DNA of 64,000 nt from positions 1 to 64,000 of the forward strand of contig NW_027018145.1 of NCBI RefSeq assembly GCF_032854445.1, read 5' to 3'. The stretch comes from Liolophura sinensis (lineage: Eukaryota; Mollusca; Polyplacophora; Chitonida; Chitonidae). Shown piece after piece: positions 1-13,403 of this stretch. Numbering within the stretch: position 1 is the stretch's first letter; every line of letters starts with the position of its first letter. Below the pieces are notes generated by a model. It was given only the letters and a program-made list of their open reading frames with translations, did not search any database and was not told where the DNA came from. A program made the position numbers and the translations under genes.

Positions 1-222
1 TACGTTATGTGCCCTTCGGTAGCCCAGAAGACGTCAAATCTTTGGGCTAAGCCCATTAACTCATCCAGCAATTGTCTTACTTTTAAGTCCAAGACAATCT
101 CAATGTCTTTATCTACGTGTAAAAAAACCACACCATTCGTACATAAAAAACACAATGTACTAGATACAGTCTGCTGTAAAAAGTACACTGATCACTGAAC
201 CACATCTATAAGGTTCTAATAG
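1..222 (+). repeat. Partial satellite monomer at the left edge
   Basis: The window opens inside the body of a monomer, at TACGTTATGTGCCCTTCGGT, followed by an 'a' type tail. It has CCCATTAAC for CCCATTTAAC, TGTAAAAAAACC for TGTAGAAAAACC and GTACACTGATC for GTACAACTGATC, the first of many local irregularities. Confidence 0.95.
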
Positions 223-1136
223 ATGCGGAATTGGCCCAGGCATCGGCAGCTGTTTAAAAAATTGCAAATTTCCCTGGTTTCCATGGAGTAAGAGCCGTTG
301 CTGGGCACGTGACTATGACATCAATGATCATTCAATTGTCGCTACAGCCAAAGTATTGGTCGGAGAGCAACGCGGTTTGCACCATTCGATTTCTCGTCAC
401 AAAATACGTCGGATTAGCCTCTTACCAGCAGCACTGGAACAGTTTTTCCACTTTTGCATTTTTGCCTGGTCTTTTTGTTAATTTGAAATCGGATACAATC
501 TACTATGTACAATCGCGATCTGGTCATGGACTATATTCAACTTTTGACTATAAGTTATGTGCCCTTCTGTAGCCCAGAAGACGTCAAATCTTTGGCTAAG
601 CCCATTTAACTCACCCAGCAATTGTCTTACTTTTAAGTCCAAGACAATCTCAATGTCTTTATCTACGTGTAGAAAAACCACACCATTTGTACATAAAAAA
701 CACAATGTACTAGATACAGTCCTGCTGTAAAAAGTACAACTGATTCACTGAACCACATCTATAAGGTTCTAATAGATGCGGAATTGGGCCAGGCATCGGC
801 AGCTGTTAAAAAATTGCATATTTCCCTGGTTTCCATGGAGTAAGAGCCGTTGCTGGGCACGTGACTATGACATCAATGATCATTCAATTGTCGCTACAGC
901 CAAAAGTATTGGTCGGAGGGCAACGCCGTTTGCACCATTCGATTTCTCGTCACAAAATACGTCGGATTAGCCTCTTACCAGTAGCACTGGAAAAGTTTTT
1001 CCACTTTTGCATTTTTGCCTGGTCTTTTTGTTAATTGAAATCGGCTACACTGTACTATGCACAATCGCGACTGGTCATTATTATATTCAACTTTTGACTA
1101 TATGTTATGTGCCCCTTCGTAGCCCAGAAGACGTCA

Positions 1137-1160
1137 AATCTTTGGGCCATACTCACCCAG
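1137..1160 (+). repeat. 9-bp deletion in monomer 776 (540-bp monomer)
   Basis: Most monomers read GGGCTAAGCCCATTTAACTC here; this one reads GGGCCATACTCACCC. The simplest alignment is two small losses, 6 bp and 3 bp, on the same copy. They destroy the GGGCT-A-AGCCC quasi-palindrome. The identical lesion is found at about 3897, 5542 and 8283, always in a type S, gamma-body monomer of the 8-mer unit, and nowhere else in the window. Confidence 0.9.
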
Positions 1161-3895
1161 CAATTGTCTTACTTCTAAGTCCAAGACAATCTCAATGTCT
1201 TTATCTATGTGTAGAAAAACCACACCATTTGTACATAAAAAACACAAGGTACTAGATACAGTCTGCTGTAAAAAGTACAACTGATCACTGACCCACATCA
1301 ATAAGGTTCTAAAAGATGCGGAATTGGCCCAGGCATCGGCAGCTGTTTAGAAAATTGCAAATTTCCCTGGTTTCCATGGAGTAAGAGCCGTTGCTGGGCA
1401 CGTGACTATGACATCAATGATCATTCAATTGTCGCTACAGCCAAAAGTATTGGTCGGAGAGCAACGCGGTTTGCACCATTCGATTTCTCGTCACAAAATA
1501 CGTCGTATTAGCCTCTTACCAGCAGCACTGGAACAGTTTTTCCACTTTTGCATTTGTGCCTGGTCTTTTTGTTAATTTGAAATCGGATACAATCTACTAT
1601 GCACAATCGCGACTGGTCATTACTATATTCAACTTTTGACTGTAAGTTATGTGCCCTTCTGTAGCCCAGAAGACGTCAAATCTTTGGGCTAAGCCCATTT
1701 AACTCACCCAGCAATTGTCTTACTTCTAAGTCCAAGACAATCTCAATGTCTTTATCTACGTGTAGAAAAACCACACCATTCGTACATAAAAAACACAATG
1801 TACTAGATACAGTCTGCTGTAAAAAGTACAACTGATCACTGAACCACATCAATAAGGTTTTAAAAGATGCGGAATTGGCCCAGGCATCGGCAGCTGTTTA
1901 GAAAATTGCAAATTTCCCTGGTTTTCCATGGAGTAAGAGCCGTTGCTGGGCACGTGGACTATGACATCGATGATCATTCAATTGGTCGCTACAGCCAAAA
2001 GTATTGGTCGGAGAGCAACGCGGTTTGCACCATTCGATTTCTCGTGACAAAATACGTCGGATTGGTCTCTTACCAGCAGCACTGGAACAGTTTTTCTACT
2101 TTTGCATTTTTGTTTGGTCTTTTTGTTAATTGAAATCGGATACAATCTACTATGTACAATCGCGACTGGTCGTTACTATATTCAACTTTTAACTATACGT
2201 TATGTGCCCTTCGGTAGCCAGAAGACGTCAAATCTTTGGGCTAAGCCCATTTAACTCACCCAGCAATTGTCTTACTTTTAAGTCCAAGACAATCTCAATG
2301 TCTTTATCTACGTGTAGAAAAACCACACCATTCGTACATAAAAAACACAAGGTACTAGATTACAGTCTGCTGTAAAAAGTACAACTGATCACTAACCACA
2401 TCTATAAGGTTCTAATAGATGCGGATTGAGCCAGGCATCGGCAGCTGTTAAAAAATTGCATATTTCCCTGGTTTCCATGGAGTAAGAGCCGTGCTGGGCA
2501 CGTGACTATGACATCAATGATCATTCAATTGTCGCTACAGCCAAAAGTATTGGTCGGAGAGCAACGCGGTTTGCACCATTCGGTTTCTCGTCACAAAATA
2601 CGTCGGATTAGCCTCTTACCAGCAGGCACTGGAACAGTTTTTCCACTTTTTGCATTTTTGCCTGGTCTTTTTGTTAATTGAAATCGGATACACTGTACTA
2701 TGCCACAATCGCGACTGGTTCGTTACTATATTCAACTTTTAACCATACGTTATGTGCCCTTCGGTAGCCCAGAAGACGTCAAATCTTTGGGCTAAGCCCA
2801 TTTAACTCATCCCAGCAATTGTCTTACTTTTAAGTCCAAGACAATCTCAATGTCCTTTATCTACGTGTAGAAAAACCACACCATTCGTACATAAAAAAAC
2901 ACAAGTTTACTAGATACAGTCTGCTGTAAAAAGTACAACTGATCACTGAACCACATCTATAAGGTTCTAATAGATGCGAATTGGGCCAGGCATCGGCAAG
3001 CTGTTTAAAAAATTGCAAATTTCCCTGGTTTCCATAAGGAGTAAGAGCCGTTGCTGGGCACGTGACTATGACATCAATGATCATTCAATTGTCGCTACAG
3101 CCAAAAGTATTTGGTCGGAGAGCAACCGCGGTTTGCACCATTCGATTTCTCGTCACAAAATACGTCGGATTAGCCTCTTACCAGCAGCACTGGAACAGTT
3201 TTTCCACTTTTGCATTTTTGCCTGGTCTTTTTGTAATTTGAAATCGGATACAATCTACTATGTACAATCGCGACTGGTCATGACTATATTCAACTTTTGA
3301 CTATAAGTTATGTGCCCTTCTGTAGCCCAGAAGACGTCAAATCTTTGGGCTAAGCCCATTTAACTCACCCAGCAATTGTCTTACTTTTAAGTCCAAGACA
3401 ATCTCAATGTCCTTTTATCTACGTGTAGAAAAACCACACCATTCGTACATAAAAAACACAATGTACTAGATACAGTCTGCTGTAAAAAGTACAACTGATC
3501 ACTGAACCACATCTATAAGGTTCTAATAGATGCGGAATTGGGCCAGGCATCGGCAGCTGTTAAAAAATTGCATATTTCCCTGGTTTCCATGGAGTATGAG
3601 CCGTTGCTGGGCACGTGGACTATGACATAAATGATCATTCAATTGTCGCTACAGCCAAAAGTATTGGTCGGAGAGCAACGCGGTTTGCACCATTCGGTTT
3701 CTCGTCACAAAATACGTCGGATTAGCCTCTTACCAGTAGCACTGGAAAAGTTTTTCCACTTTTGCATTTTTGCCTGGTCTTTTTGTTAATTGAAATCGGC
3801 TACACTGTACTATGCACAATCGCGACTGGTCATTATTATATTCAACTTTTGACTATATGTTATGTGCCCTTCGGTAGCCCAGAAGACGTCAAATC

Positions 3896-3913
3896 TTTGG
3901 GCCATACTCACCC
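3896..3913 (+). repeat. 9-bp deletion in monomer 3530
   Basis: Same double small deletion (GGGCCATACTCACCC) as in monomer 776, in the seventh monomer of 8-mer copy 1. The monomer is 542 bp because it also carries extra bases elsewhere (GTGGACT near 3616, one extra A near 3970). Confidence 0.9.
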
Positions 3914-5540
3914 AGCAATTGTCTTACTTCTAAGTCCAAGACAATCTCAATGTCTTTATCTACGTGTAGAAAAAACCACACCATTTGTACATAAAAAACA
4001 CAAGGTACTAGATACAGTCTGCTGTAAAAAGTACAACTGATCACTGACCCACATCAATAAGGTTCTAAAAGATGCGGAATTGGCCCAGGCATCGGCAGCT
4101 GTTTAAAAAATTGCAAATTTCCCTGGTTTCCATGGAGTAAGAGCCGTTGCTGGGCACGTGACTATGACATCAATGATCATTCAATTGTCGCTACAGCCAA
4201 AAGTATTGGTCGGAGAGCAACGCGGTTTGCACCATTCGATTTCTCGTCACAAAATACGTCGGATTAGCCTCTTACCATCAGCACTGGGACAGTTTTTCCA
4301 CTTTTGCATTTTTGCCTGGTCTTTTTGTTAATTGAAATCGGATACACTGTACTATGCACAATCGCGACTGGTCGTTACTATATTCAACTTTTAACTATAC
4401 GTTATGTGCCCTTCGGTAGCCCAGAAGACGTCAAATCTTTGGGCTAAGCCCATTTAACTCATCCAGCAATTGTCTTACTTTTAAGTCCAAGACAATCTCA
4501 ATGTCTTTATCTACGTGTAGAAAAACCACACCATTCGTACATAAAAAACACAATGTACTAGATACAGTCTGCTGTAAAAAGTACAACTGATCACTGAACC
4601 ACATCTATAAGGTTCTAATAGATGCGGAATTGGCCCAGGCATCGGCAGCTGTTTAAAAAATTGCAAATTTCCCTGGTTTCCATGGAGTAAGAGCCGTTGC
4701 TGGGCACGTGACTATGACATCAATGATCATTCAATTGTCGCTACAGCCAAAAGTATTGGTCGGAGAGCAACGCGGTTTGCACCATTCGATTTCTCGTCAC
4801 AAAATACGTCGGATTAGCCTCTTACCAGCAGCACTGGAACAGTTTTTCCACTTTTGCATTTTTGCCTGGTCTTTTTGTTAATTTGAAATCGGATACAATC
4901 TACTATGTACAATCGCGACTGGTCATTACTATATTCAACTTTTGACTATAAGTTATGTGCCCTTCTGTAGCCCAGAAGACGTCAAATCTTTGGGCTAAGC
5001 CCATTTAACTCACCCAGCAATTGTCTTACTTTTAAGTCCAAGACAATCTCAATGTCTTTATCTACGTGTAGAAAAACCACACCATTTGTACATAAAAAAA
5101 CACAATGTACTAGATACAGTCTGCTGTAAAAAGTACAACTGATCACTGAACCACATCTATAAGGTTCTAATAGATGCGGAATTGGGCCAGGCATCGGCAG
5201 CTGTTAAAAAATTGCATATTTCCCTGGTTTCCATGGAGTAAGAGCCGTTGCTGGGCACGTGACTATGACATCAATGATCATTCAATTGTCGCTACAGCCA
5301 AAAGTATTGGTCGGAGGGCAACGCCGTTTGCACCATTCGATTTCTCGTCACAAAATACGTCGGATTAGCCTCTTACCAGTAGCACTGGAAAAGTTTTTCC
5401 ACTTTTGCATTTTTGCCTGGTCTTTTTGTTAATTGAAATCGGCTACACTGTACTATGCACAATCGCGACTGGTCATTATTATATTCAACTTTTGACTATA
5501 TGTTATGTGCCCTTCGGTAGCCCAGAAGACGTCAAATCTT

Positions 5541-5557
5541 TGGGCCATACTCACCCA
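5541..5557 (+). repeat. 9-bp deletion in monomer 5174 (540-bp monomer)
   Basis: Same lesion as at about 1144, one 8-mer period (about 4398 bp) downstream, supporting descent of the two 8-mer units from one ancestor. Confidence 0.9.
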
Positions 5558-8281
5558 GCAATTGTCTTACTTCTAAGTCCAAGACAATCTCAATGTCTTT
5601 ATCTATGTGTAGAAAAACCACACCAGTTGTACATAAAAAACACAAGGTACTAGATACAGTCTGCTGTAAAAAGTACAACTGATCACTGACCCACATCAAT
5701 AAGGTTCTAAAAGATGCGGAATTGGCCCAGGCATCGGCAGCTGTTTAGAAAATTGCAAATTTCCCTGGTTTCCATGGAGTAAGAGCCGTTGCTGGGCACG
5801 TGACTATGACATCAATGATCATTCAATTGTCGCTACAGCCAAAAGTATTGGTCGGAGAGCAACGCGGTTTGCACCATTCGATTTCTCGTCACAAAATACG
5901 TCGGATTAGCCTCTTACCAGCAGCACTGGAACAGTTTTTTCCACTTTTGCATTTTTGCCTGGTCTTTTTGTTAATTGAAATCGGATACACTGTACTATGC
6001 ACACTCGCGACTGGTCGATACTATATTCAACTTTTAACTATACGTTATGTGCCCTTCGGTAGCCCAGAAGACGTCAAATCTTTGGGCTAAGCCCATTTAA
6101 CTCACCCAGCAATTGTCTTACTTCTAAGTCCAAGACAATCTCAATGTCTTTATCTACGTGTAGAAAAACCACACCATTCGTACATAAAAAACACAATGTA
6201 CTAGATACAGTCTGCTGTAAAAAGTACAACTGATCACTGAACCACATCAATAAGGTTTTAAAAGATGCGGAATTGGCCCAGGCATCGGCAGCTGTTTAGA
6301 AAATTGCAAATTTCCCTGGTTTCCATGGAGTAAGAGCCGTTGCTGGGCACGTGACTATGACATCGATGATCATTCAATTGTCGGTACAGCCAAAAGTATT
6401 GGTCGGAGAGCAACGCGGTTTGCACCATTCGATTTCTCGTGACAAAATACGTCGGATTGGTCTCTTACCAGCAGCACTGGAACAGTTTTTCTACTTTTGC
6501 ATTTTTGTTTGGTCTTTTTGTTAATTGAAATCGGATACAATCTACTATGTACAATCGCGACTGGTCGTTACTATATTCAACTTTTAACTATACGTTATGT
6601 GCCCTTCGGTAGCCCAGAAGACGTCAAATCTTTGGGCTAAGCCCATTTAACTCACCCAGCAATTGTCTTACTTTTAAGTCCAAGACAATCTCAATGTCTT
6701 TATCTACGTGTAGAAAAACCACACCATTCGTACATAAAAAACACAAGGTACTAGATACAGTCTGCTGTAAAAAGTACAACTGATCACTAAACCACATCTA
6801 TAAGGTTCTAATAGATGCGGAATTGAGCCAGGCATCGGCAGCTGTTAAAAAATTGCATATTTCCCTGGTTTCCATGGAGTAAGAGCCGTTGCTGGGCACG
6901 TGACTATGACATCAATGATCATTCAATTGTCGCTACAGCCAAAAGTATTGGTCGGAGAGCAACGCGGTTTGCACCATTCGGTTTCTCGTCACAAAATACG
7001 TCGGATTAGCCTCTTACCAGCAGCACTGGAACAGTTTTTCCACTTTTGCATTTTTGCCTGGTCTTTTTGTTAATTGAAATCGGATACACTGTACTATGCA
7101 CAATCGCGACTGGTCGTTACTATATTCAACTTTTAACCATACGTTATGTGCCCTTCGGTAGCCCAGAAGACGTCAAATCTTTGGGCTAAGCCCATTTAAC
7201 TCATCCAGCAATTGTCTTACTTTTAAGTCCAAGACAATCTCAATGTCTTTATCTACGTGTAGAAAAACCACACCATTCGTACATAAAAAACACAATGTAC
7301 TAGATACAGTCTGCTGTAAAAAGTACAACTGATCACTGAACCACATCTATAAGGTTCTAATAGATGCGGAATTGGGCCAGGCATCGGCAGCTGTTTAAAA
7401 AATTGCAAATTTCCCTGGTTTCCATGGAGTAAGAGCCGTTGCTGGGCACGTGACTATGACATCAATGATCATTCAATTGTCGCTACAGCCAAAAGTATTG
7501 GTCGGAGAGCAACGCGGTTTGCACCATTCGATTTCTCGTCACAAAATACGTCGGATTAGCCTCTTACCAGCAGCACTGGAACAGTTTTTCCACTTTTGCA
7601 TTTTTGCCTGGTCTTTTTGTTAATTTGAAATCGGATACAATCTACTATGTACAATCGCGACTGGTCATGACTATATTCAACTTTTGACTATAAGTTATGT
7701 GCCCTTCTGTAGCCCAGAAGACGTCAAATCTTTGGGCTAAGCCCATTTAACTCACCCAGCAATTGTCTTACTTTTAAGTCCAAGACAATCTCAATGTCTT
7801 TATCTACGTGTAGAAAAACCACACCATTCGTACATAAAAAACACAATGTACTAGATACAGTCTGCTGTAAAAAGTACAACTGATCACTGAACCACATCTA
7901 TAAGGTTCTAATAGATGCGGAATTGGGCCAGGCATCGGCAGCTGTTAAAAAATTGCATATTTCCCTGGTTTCCATGGAGTATGAGCCGTTGCTGGGCACG
8001 TGACTATGACATAAATGATCATTCAATTGTCGCTACAGCCAAAAGTATTGGTCGGAGAGCAACGCGGTTTGCACCATTCGGTTTCTCGTCACAAAATACG
8101 TCGGATTAGCCTCTTACCAGTAGCACTGGAAAAGTTTTTCCACTTTTGCATTTTTGCCTGGTCTTTTTGTTAATTGAAATCGGCTACACTGTACTATGCA
8201 CAATCGCGACTGGTCATTATTATATTCAACTTTTGACTATATGTTATGTGCCCTTCGGTAGCCCAGAAGACGTCAAATCTT

Positions 8282-8298
8282 TGGGCCATACTCACCCA
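8282..8298 (+). repeat. 9-bp deletion in monomer 7915 (540-bp monomer)
   Basis: Same lesion as at about 3897, one 8-mer period downstream. This is the last occurrence; gamma monomers to the right (for example 17256, 18906, 35411, 40359) have full-length TAAACCCATTAAACTC or TAAACCCATTAACCTC at this place. Confidence 0.9.
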
Positions 8299-9003
8299 GC
8301 AATTGTCTTACTTCTAAGTCCAAGACAATCTCAATGTCTTTATCTACGTGTAGAAAAACCACACCATTTGTACATAAAAAACACAAGGTACTAGATACAG
8401 TCTGCTGTAAAAAGTACAACTGATCACTGACCCACATCAATAAGGTTCTAAAAGATGCGGAATTGGCCCAGGCATCGGCAGCTGTTTAAAAAATTGCAAA
8501 TTTCCCTGGTTTCCATGGAGTAAGAGCCGTTGCTGGGCACGTGACTATGACATCAATGATCATTCAATTGTCGCTACAGCCAAAAGTATTGGTCGGAGAG
8601 CAACGCGGTTTGCACCATTCGATTTCTCGTCACAAAATACGTCGATTAGCCTCTTACCATCAGCACTGGGACAGTTTTTCCACTTTTGCATTTTTGCCTG
8701 GTCTTTTTGTTAATTGAAATCGGATACACTGTACTATGCACAATCGCGACTGGTCGTTACTATATTCAACTTTTAACTATACGTTATGTGCCCTTCGGTA
8801 GCCCAGAAGACGTCAAATCTTTGGGCTAAGCCCATTTAACTCATCCAGCAATTGTCTTACTTTTAAGTCCAAGACAATCTCAATGTCTTTATCTACGTGT
8901 AGAAAAACCACACCATTCGTACATAAAAAACACAATGTACTAGATACAGTCTGCTGTAAAAAGTACAACTGATCACTGAACCACATCTATAAGGTTCTAA
9001 TAG

Positions 9004-12000
9004 ATGCGGAATTGGCCCAGGCATCGGCAGCTGTTTAAAAAATTGCAAATTTCCCTGGTTTCCATGGAGTAAGAGCCGTTGCTGGGCACGTGACTATGAC
9101 ATCAATGATCATTCAATTGTCGCTACAGCCAAAAGTATTGGTCGGAGAGCAACGCGGTTTGCACCATTCGATTTCTCGTCACAAAATACGTCGGATTAGC
9201 CTCTTACCAGCAGCACTGGAACAGTTTTTCCACTTTTGCATTTTTGCCTGGTCTTTTTGTTAATTTGAAATCGGATACAATCTACTATGTACAATCGCGA
9301 CTGGTCATTACTATATTCAACTTTTGACTGTAAGTTATGTGCCCTTCTGTAACCCAGAAGACGTCAAATCTTTGGGCTAAGCCCATTTAACTCATCCAGC
9401 AATTGTCTTACTTCTAAGTCCAAAACAATCTCAATGTCTTTATCTACGTGTAGAAAAACCACACCATTTGTACATAAAAAGCACAATGTACTAGATACAG
9501 TCTGCTGTAAAAAGTACAACTGATCACTGAACAACATCAATAAGGTTCTAAAAGATGCGGAATTGGCCCAGGCATCGGCAGCTGTTTAAAAAATTGCAAA
9601 TTTCCCTGGTTTCCATGGAGTAAGAGCCGTTGCTGGGCACGTGACTATGACATCAATGATCATTCAATTGTCGCTACAGCCAAAAGTATTGGTCGGAGAG
9701 CAACGCGGTTTGCACCATTCGATTTCTCGTCACAAAATACGTCGGATTAGCCTCTTACCAGCAGCACTGGAACAGTTTTTCCACTTTTGCATTTTTGCCT
9801 GGTCTTTTTGTTAATTGAAATCGGATACACTGTACTATGCACAATCGAGACTGGTCGTTATTATATTCAACTTTTAACTATACGTTATGTGCCCTTCGGT
9901 AGCCCAGAAGACGTCAAATCTTTGGGCTAAGCCCATTTAACTCATCCAGCAATTGTCTTACTTTTCAGTCCAAGACAATCTCAATGTCTTTATCTACGTG
10001 TAGAAAAACCACACCATTTGTACATAAAAAACACAAGGTACTAGATACAGTCTGCTGTAAAAAGTACAACTGATCACTGACCCACATCAATAAGGTTCTA
10101 AAAGATGCGGAATTGGCCCAGGCATCGGCAGCTGTTTAGAAAATTGCAAATTTCCCTGGTTTCCATGGAGTAAGAGCCGTTGCTGGGCACGTGACTATGA
10201 CATCAATGATCATTCAATGGTCGCTACAGCCAAAAGTATTGGTCGGAGAGCAACGCGGTTTGCACCATTCGATTTCTCGTCACAAAATACGTCGGATTAG
10301 CCTCTTACCAGCAGCACTGGAACAGTTTTTCCACTTTTGCATTTTTGCTTGGTGTTTTTGTTAATTGAAATCGGATACACTGTACTATGCACAATCGCGA
10401 CTGGTCGATACTATATTCAACTTTTAACTATACGTTATGTGCCCTTCGGTAGCCCAGAAGACGTCAAATCTTTGGGCTAAGCCCATTTAACTCATCCAGC
10501 AATTGTCTTACTTTTAAGTCCAAGACAATCTCAATGTCTTTATCTACGTGTAGAAAAACCACACCATTCGTACATAAAAAAAACAATGTACTAGATACAG
10601 TCTGCTGTAAAAAGTACAACTGATCACTGAACCACATCTATAAGGTTCTAATAGATGCGGAATTGGGCCAGGCATCGGCAGCTGTTTAAAAAATTGCAAA
10701 TTTCCCTGGTTTCCATGGAGTAAGAGCCGTTGCTGGGCACGTGACTATGACATCAATGATCATTCAAATGTCGCTACAGCCAAAAGTATTGGTCGGAGAG
10801 CAACGCGGTTTGCACCATTCGATTTCTCGTGAGAAAATACGTCGGATTAGCCTCTTACCAGCAGCACTGGAACAGTTTTTCCACTTTTGCATTTTTGCCT
10901 GGTCTTTTTGTTAATTTGAAATCGGATACAATCTACTATGTACCATCGCGACTGGTCATGACTATATTCAACTTTTGACTATAAGTTATGTGCCCTTCTG
11001 TAGCCCAGAAGACGTCAAATCTTTGGGCTAAGCCCATTTAACTCACCCAGCAATTGTCTTACTTCTAAGTCCAAGACAATCTCAATGTCTTTATCTACGT
11101 GTAGAAAAACCACACCATTCGTACATAAAAAACACAATGTACTAGATACAGTCTGCTGTAAAAAGTACAACTGATCACTGAACCACATCTATAAGGTTCT
11201 AATAGATGCGGAATTGGGCCAGGCATCGGCAGCTGTTAAAAAATTGCATATTTCCCTGGTTTCCATGGAGTAAGAGCCGTTGCTGGGCACGTGACTATGA
11301 CATCAATGATCATTCAATTGTCGCTACAGCCAAAAGTATTGGTCGGAGAGCAACGCGGTTTGCACCATTCGATTTCTCGTCACAAAATACGTCGGATTAG
11401 CCTCTTACCAGCAGCACTGGAACAGTTTTTCCATTTTTGCATTTTTGCCTGGTCTTTTTGTTAATTGAAATCGGATACACTGTACTATGCACAATCGCGA
11501 CTGGTCGTTACTATATTCAACTTTTAACCATACGTTATGTGCCCTTCGGTAGCCCAGAAGACGTCAAATCTTTGGGCTAAGCCCATTTAACTCATCCAGC
11601 AATTGTCTTACTTTTAAGTCCAAGACAATCTCAATGTCTTTATCTACGTGTAGAAAAACCACACCATTCGTACATAAAAAACACAATGTACTAGATACAG
11701 TCTGCTGTAAAAAGTACAACTGATCACTGAACCACATCAATAAGGTTTTAAAAGATGCGGAATTGGCCCAGGCATCGGCAGCTGTTTAGAAAATTGCAAA
11801 TTTCCCTGGTTTCCATGGAGTAAGAGCCGTTGCTGGGCACGTGACTATGACATCGATGATCATTCAATTGTCGCTACAGCCAAAAGTATTGGTCGGAGAG
11901 CAACGCGGTTTGCACCATTCGATTTCTCGTGACAAAATACGTCGGATTGGTCTCTTACCAGCAGCACTGGAACAGTTTTTCTACTTTTGCATTTTTGTTT

Positions 12001-13403
12001 GGTCTTTTTGTTAATTGAAATCGGATACAATCTACTATGTACAATCGCGACTGGTCGTTACTATATTCAACTTTTAACTATACGTTATGTGCCCTTCGGT
12101 AGCCCAGAAGACGTCAAATCTTTGGGCTAAGCCCATTTAACTCACCCAGCAATTGTCTTACTTTTAAGTCCAAGACAATCTCAATGTCTTTATCTACGTG
12201 TAGAAAAACCACACCATTCGTACATAAAAAACACAAGGTACTAGATACAGTCTGCTGTAAAAAGTACAACTGATCACTAAACCACATCTATAAGGTTCTA
12301 ATAGATGCGGAATTGAGCCAGGCATCGGCAGCTGTTAAAAAATTGCATATTTCCCTGGTTTCCATGGAGTAAGAGCCGTTGCTGGGCACGTGACTATGAC
12401 ATCAATGATCATTCAATTGTCGCTACAGCCAAAAGTATTGGTCGGAGAGCAACGCGGTTTGCACCATTCGGTTTCTCGTGACAAAATACGTCGGATTAGC
12501 CTCTTACCAGCAGCACTGGAACAGTTTTTCCACTTTTGCATTTTTGCCTGGTCTTTTTGTTAATTGAAATCGGATACACTGTACTATGCACAATCGCGAC
12601 TGGTCGTTACTATATTCAACTTTTAACCATACGTTATGTGCCCTTCGGTAGCCCAGAAGACGTCAAATCTTTGGGCTAAGCCCATTTAACTCATCCAGCA
12701 ATTGTCTTACTTTTAAGTCCAAGACAATCTCAATGTCTTTATCTACGTGTAGAAAAACCACACCATTCGTACATAAAAAACACAATGTACTAGATACAGT
12801 CTGCTGTAAAAAGTACAACTGATCACTGAACCACATCTATAAGGTTCTAATAGATGCGGAATTGGGCCAGGCATCGGCAGCTGTTTAAAAAATTGCAAAT
12901 TTCCCTGGTTTCCATGGAGTAAGAGCCGTTGCTGGGCACGTGACTATGACATCAATGATCATTCAATTGTCGCTACAGCCAAAAGTATTGGTCGGAGAGC
13001 AACGCGGTTTGCACCATTCGATTTCTCGTCACAAAATACGTCGGATTAGCCTCTTACCATCAGCACTGGAACAGTTTTTCCACTTTTGCATTTTTGCCTG
13101 GTCTTTTTGTTAATTGAAATCGGATACACTGTACTATGCACAATCGCGACTGGTCGTTACTATATTCAACTTTTAACTATACGTTATGTGCCCTTCGGTA
13201 GCCCAGAAGACGTCAAATCTTTGGGCTAAGCCCATTTAACTCATCCAGCAATTGTCTTACTTTTAAGTCCAAGACAATCTCAATGTCTTTATCTACGTGT
13301 AGAAAAACCACACCATTCGTACATAAAAAACACAATGTACTAGATACAGTCTGCTGTAAAAAGTACAACTGATCACTGAACCACATCTATAAGGTTCTAA
13401 TAG
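9004..13403 (+). repeat. Eight satellite monomers rearranged from the 8-mer unit (4,400 bp)
   Basis: Boundaries are at 9004, 9555, 10105, 10655, 11206, 11755, 12305 and 12854. About 11,640-13,055 matches about 6,150-7,565 at a shift of 5,490 (10 monomers): shared marks are AAGGTTTTAAAAG (6255 and 11745), CATCGATGATC (6361 and 11851), TTTGTTTGG and GAATTGAGCC. The monomer at 12854 then switches: its left half follows monomer 7364, while its CCATCAGCAC at about 13057 follows monomer 8455. That makes it a recombinant and marks an unequal exchange. Confidence 0.88.

Larger units (their letters stand above)
1..4000. other. Cluster of single-base indels
   Basis: Against the clean 8-mer copy at 4,400-8,400, this stretch has roughly 30 one-base gains or losses, for example TCCTGCTG (720), GATTCACTG (742), GTGGACTAT (1953), AGCCAGAAG (2216), GATTACAG (2359), GCGGATTGAG (2421), CCGTGCTGG (2489), AGCAGGCAC (2621), TGCCACAATC (2702), CATCCCAG (2810), CCATAAGGAG (3033), TTTGTAATTTG (3231). 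Most are not shared with any other monomer. This looks like weak consensus near a contig edge or an ambiguously mapped region rather than biology. Confidence 0.8.
223..4621 (+). repeat. 8-monomer higher-order repeat, copy 1 (~4.40 kb)
   Basis: Monomer boundaries are at 223, 776, 1316, 1867, 2419, 2974, 3530 and 4072. The same order of variants recurs in 4622-9003. Shared private marks include CGGAGGGCAACGCCG (914 and 5312), CATCGATGATC (about 1965 and 6361), TTTGTTTGG (about 2107 and 6505), GAGTATGAG (3592 and 7977), and CCATCAGCACTGGG (about 4275 and 8657). This copy is 17 bp longer than copy 2 because it carries many single-base insertions. One monomer does not match its partner: the body at 1316 is alpha-like, while its counterpart at 5714 is beta, which suggests a conversion event. 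Confidence 0.93.
4622..9003 (+). repeat. 8-monomer higher-order repeat, copy 2 (4,382 bp)
   Basis: Monomer boundaries are at 4622, 5174, 5714, 6265, 6815, 7364, 7915 and 8455. This is the cleaner copy of the 8-mer unit, with almost none of the single-base indels seen in copy 1. It has two 540-bp monomers (5174 and 7915) carrying the same 9-bp loss as their partners at 776 and 3530. One likely base loss is GTCGATTAG at about 8642, where other monomers have GTCGGATTAG. Confidence 0.93.

Noticed and set aside
776-970. Recurring 64-codon + strand frame beginning MRNWARHRQLLKNC (also at 5174, 7915, 11206, 17256, 31563, 62137 and many others)
   Set aside because: It is open only in monomers with the GTTA leader; one extra T in the GTTTA form shifts it to an early stop. 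Repetition reflects monomer identity, not selection. No recognisable domain, and no consistent frame across the array.
6200-6260. Bacterial-style terminator or promoter from the hairpins and T/A runs
   Set aside because: The hairpins are AT-rich, not followed by a proper U-tract, and there are no genes to serve; the context is eukaryotic satellite DNA.
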